Part shown: piece after piece, positions 4,954 through 5,952 of the stretch
Position numbering within the stretch: the first letter of the stretch is position 1
Layout of the letters: every line of letters begins with the position of its first letter
Origin: Planctomycetota bacterium
Lineage (GTDB): Bacteria > Planctomycetota > J058 > JARGOJ01
DNA length: 5,952 nt
Assembly (NCBI GenBank): GCA_029210225.1
Contig: JARGOJ010000595.1
Span: forward strand, 1 to 5,952
Direction: 5' to 3'
Notes under the pieces: generated by a model
The model's input: the letters and a program-made list of their open reading frames with translations, nothing else
Told to the model about the DNA's origin: nothing
Database searches by the model: none
Program-made: the position numbers and the translations under genes

Positions 4954-5952
4954 TTAAATGAAGCGGTATTCGTCGACGCGATAGTAGCGTGCGCTGCGAA
5001 TGTGGATATTGGTCTTGAAGCGTTTTTCCCAGTCGCGGACCAGCTTCTTCTTCTTGTGATGGAAGTAGTTGCTCACCTCGGGGTGGGCGATGATTTCCAG
5101 CTTGTGAGTCTTACCGGCGGCGAGCTTGTTGCGAATCGAGCGAATCAATTCGAGGACGACGCTCTCGACCATCTTCACGTAGCCTGATCCGGCGCAGTAT
5201 GGGCACTTCTTATAAGTCGAGCGTTTGAGGCTCTCACGCTGCCGCTGGCGAGTCAATTCGATCAACGAGAAGCGGGACATGCGTCCGACGCGAATACGCG
5301 CTCGGTCGTCTCTGAGGGCTTCTCTGAAAGAGCGTTCGAGACCGTTGCGATGTTTTTGGTCCATCATGTCGATGAAGTCGCAAACAACGAGGCCACCGAG
5401 GTCGCGAAGCTTCAGCTGACGAACGATCTCTTCGGTCGCTTCGAGATTAGTGCGATAGGCGGTTTCTTCGAGGCTGGTGCGCTCTTTGTATTTACCGGAG
5501 TTGACGTCGATAGAGACCATCGCTTCGGTTTGTTCGATGACGATGGATCCGCCGCTCTTGAGATTGACTTCTTTTGTTTGAAGCTGCTCAATTTGCCCTT
5601 CGAGTTCATATTTGTGAAAGAGGGGCAAGGGGCCAGGGTAGTAACGAACCTTGGTCCGGAACTCGGGCATGATGGCCTTGAGGAACTCGCAAGCTCTTTG
5701 ATAGACGTCATAGTCATCGATGATGAGTTCATCAAAGGTGTCATTGAGGACGTCCCGGATCGAGCGAATCATGAGGTCACTCTCTTTGTAGAGAGTGGCG
5801 GGTGATTGTTCGACACGAACGCGATCGAGGATCGCCTTCCAGAGCTTGAGCAGGTAGTCGATATCACGAGCGATTTCGTTCTTTGAGCGGCCGACCCCTG
5901 CGGTTCTGGCGATGTAACCCATACCTCCGGGAGGATTAATTTCACGGAGGAT
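4954..5952 (-). CDS. rng: Ribonuclease E/G family endoribonuclease, C-terminal part (5' end beyond the right edge)
   Basis: The visible 332 residues cover most of the catalytic region of an RNase E/G endonuclease, which cuts single-stranded AU-rich RNA in rRNA maturation and mRNA decay. EQTEAMVSIDVNSG (about 140-153) and CDFIDM (191-196) supply the two metal-binding aspartates, Asp149 and Asp192. They are 43 residues apart, as in E. coli RNase E (Asp303, Asp346). CPYCAGSG (250-257) is the zinc-link CPxC that joins subunits. The protein ends 79 residues after the second cysteine with a DEYRFI tail like RNase G, so the long degradosome scaffold of RNase E is absent. The Met at 5922 is internal: the frame stays open for ten more codons to the edge, encoding ILREINPPGG before MGYIARTAG, a conserved family block. 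The N-terminal S1 domain is outside the window. A terminator follows at 4880-4929. Confidence 0.94.
   Translation of the reverse strand: MLREINPPGGMGYIARTAGVGRSKNEIARDIDYLLKLWKAILDRVRVEQSPATLYKESDLMIRSIRDVLNDTFDELIIDDYDVYQRACEFLKAIMPEFRTKVRYYPGPLPLFHKYELEGQIEQLQTKEVNLKSGGSIVIEQTEAMVSIDVNSGKYKERTSLEETAYRTNLEATEEIVRQLKLRDLGGLVVCDFIDMMDQKHRNGLERSFREALRDDRARIRVGRMSRFSLIELTRQRQRESLKRSTYKKCPYCAGSGYVKMVESVVLELIRSIRNKLAAGKTHKLEIIAHPEVSNYFHHKKKKLVRDWEKRFKTNIHIRSARYYRVDEYRFI

Noticed and set aside
5350..5805. A 151-codon plus-strand frame.
   Set aside because: It is antisense to the catalytic region of the RNase E/G gene and has no family features.

Overview
The window comes from a Gram-negative-type bacterium. 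My best guess is Planctomycetota: the PilT C-terminal block (LIRENKIFRIPSEIQTG..HGMTLLDESLF) and the RNase E/G core (CDFIDM, CPYCAGSG followed by a VESV-type stretch) resemble planctomycete proteins as I remember them. No search was run, so the phylum is an inference. Base composition is balanced and the genes are mostly on the minus strand.

Right to left on the minus strand, positions 3685 to 1 hold a type IV pilus/type II secretion motor operon. The order is a complete PilB/GspE-type assembly ATPase (1979-3685, GTG start), a complete PilT-type retraction ATPase (820-1905), and a second PilB/GspE-type ATPase that starts 2 nt after the pilT stop and runs off the left edge (1-817). The two PilB-like proteins are clear paralogues, but their N-terminal domains differ. 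The upstream one carries one intact and one degenerate 24-residue cyclic-di-GMP-binding (MshEN) motif. The partial one has the same fold layout but has lost most ligand residues. A good extended -10 sigma70-type promoter (3827-3856), a small inverted repeat over its -10, and an 11-bp hairpin in the untranslated leader (3725-3749) precede the operon.

Divergently, 3986-4465 (+) encodes a small predicted lipoprotein of unknown function. It is followed by 488 bp without a gene (4466-4953), lying between two convergent transcripts. This gap holds two direct copies of an 18-bp sequence exactly 120 bp apart, each followed by a hairpin with different right arms, several other small inverted repeats, and a rho-independent terminator for the gene coming from the right.

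From the right edge, 5952-4954 (-) is the C-terminal 332 residues of an RNase E/G family endoribonuclease. It is open at its 5' end and of the short RNase G type. It has no evident functional tie to the pilus genes. No RNA genes, CRISPR array or insertion sequence were seen.
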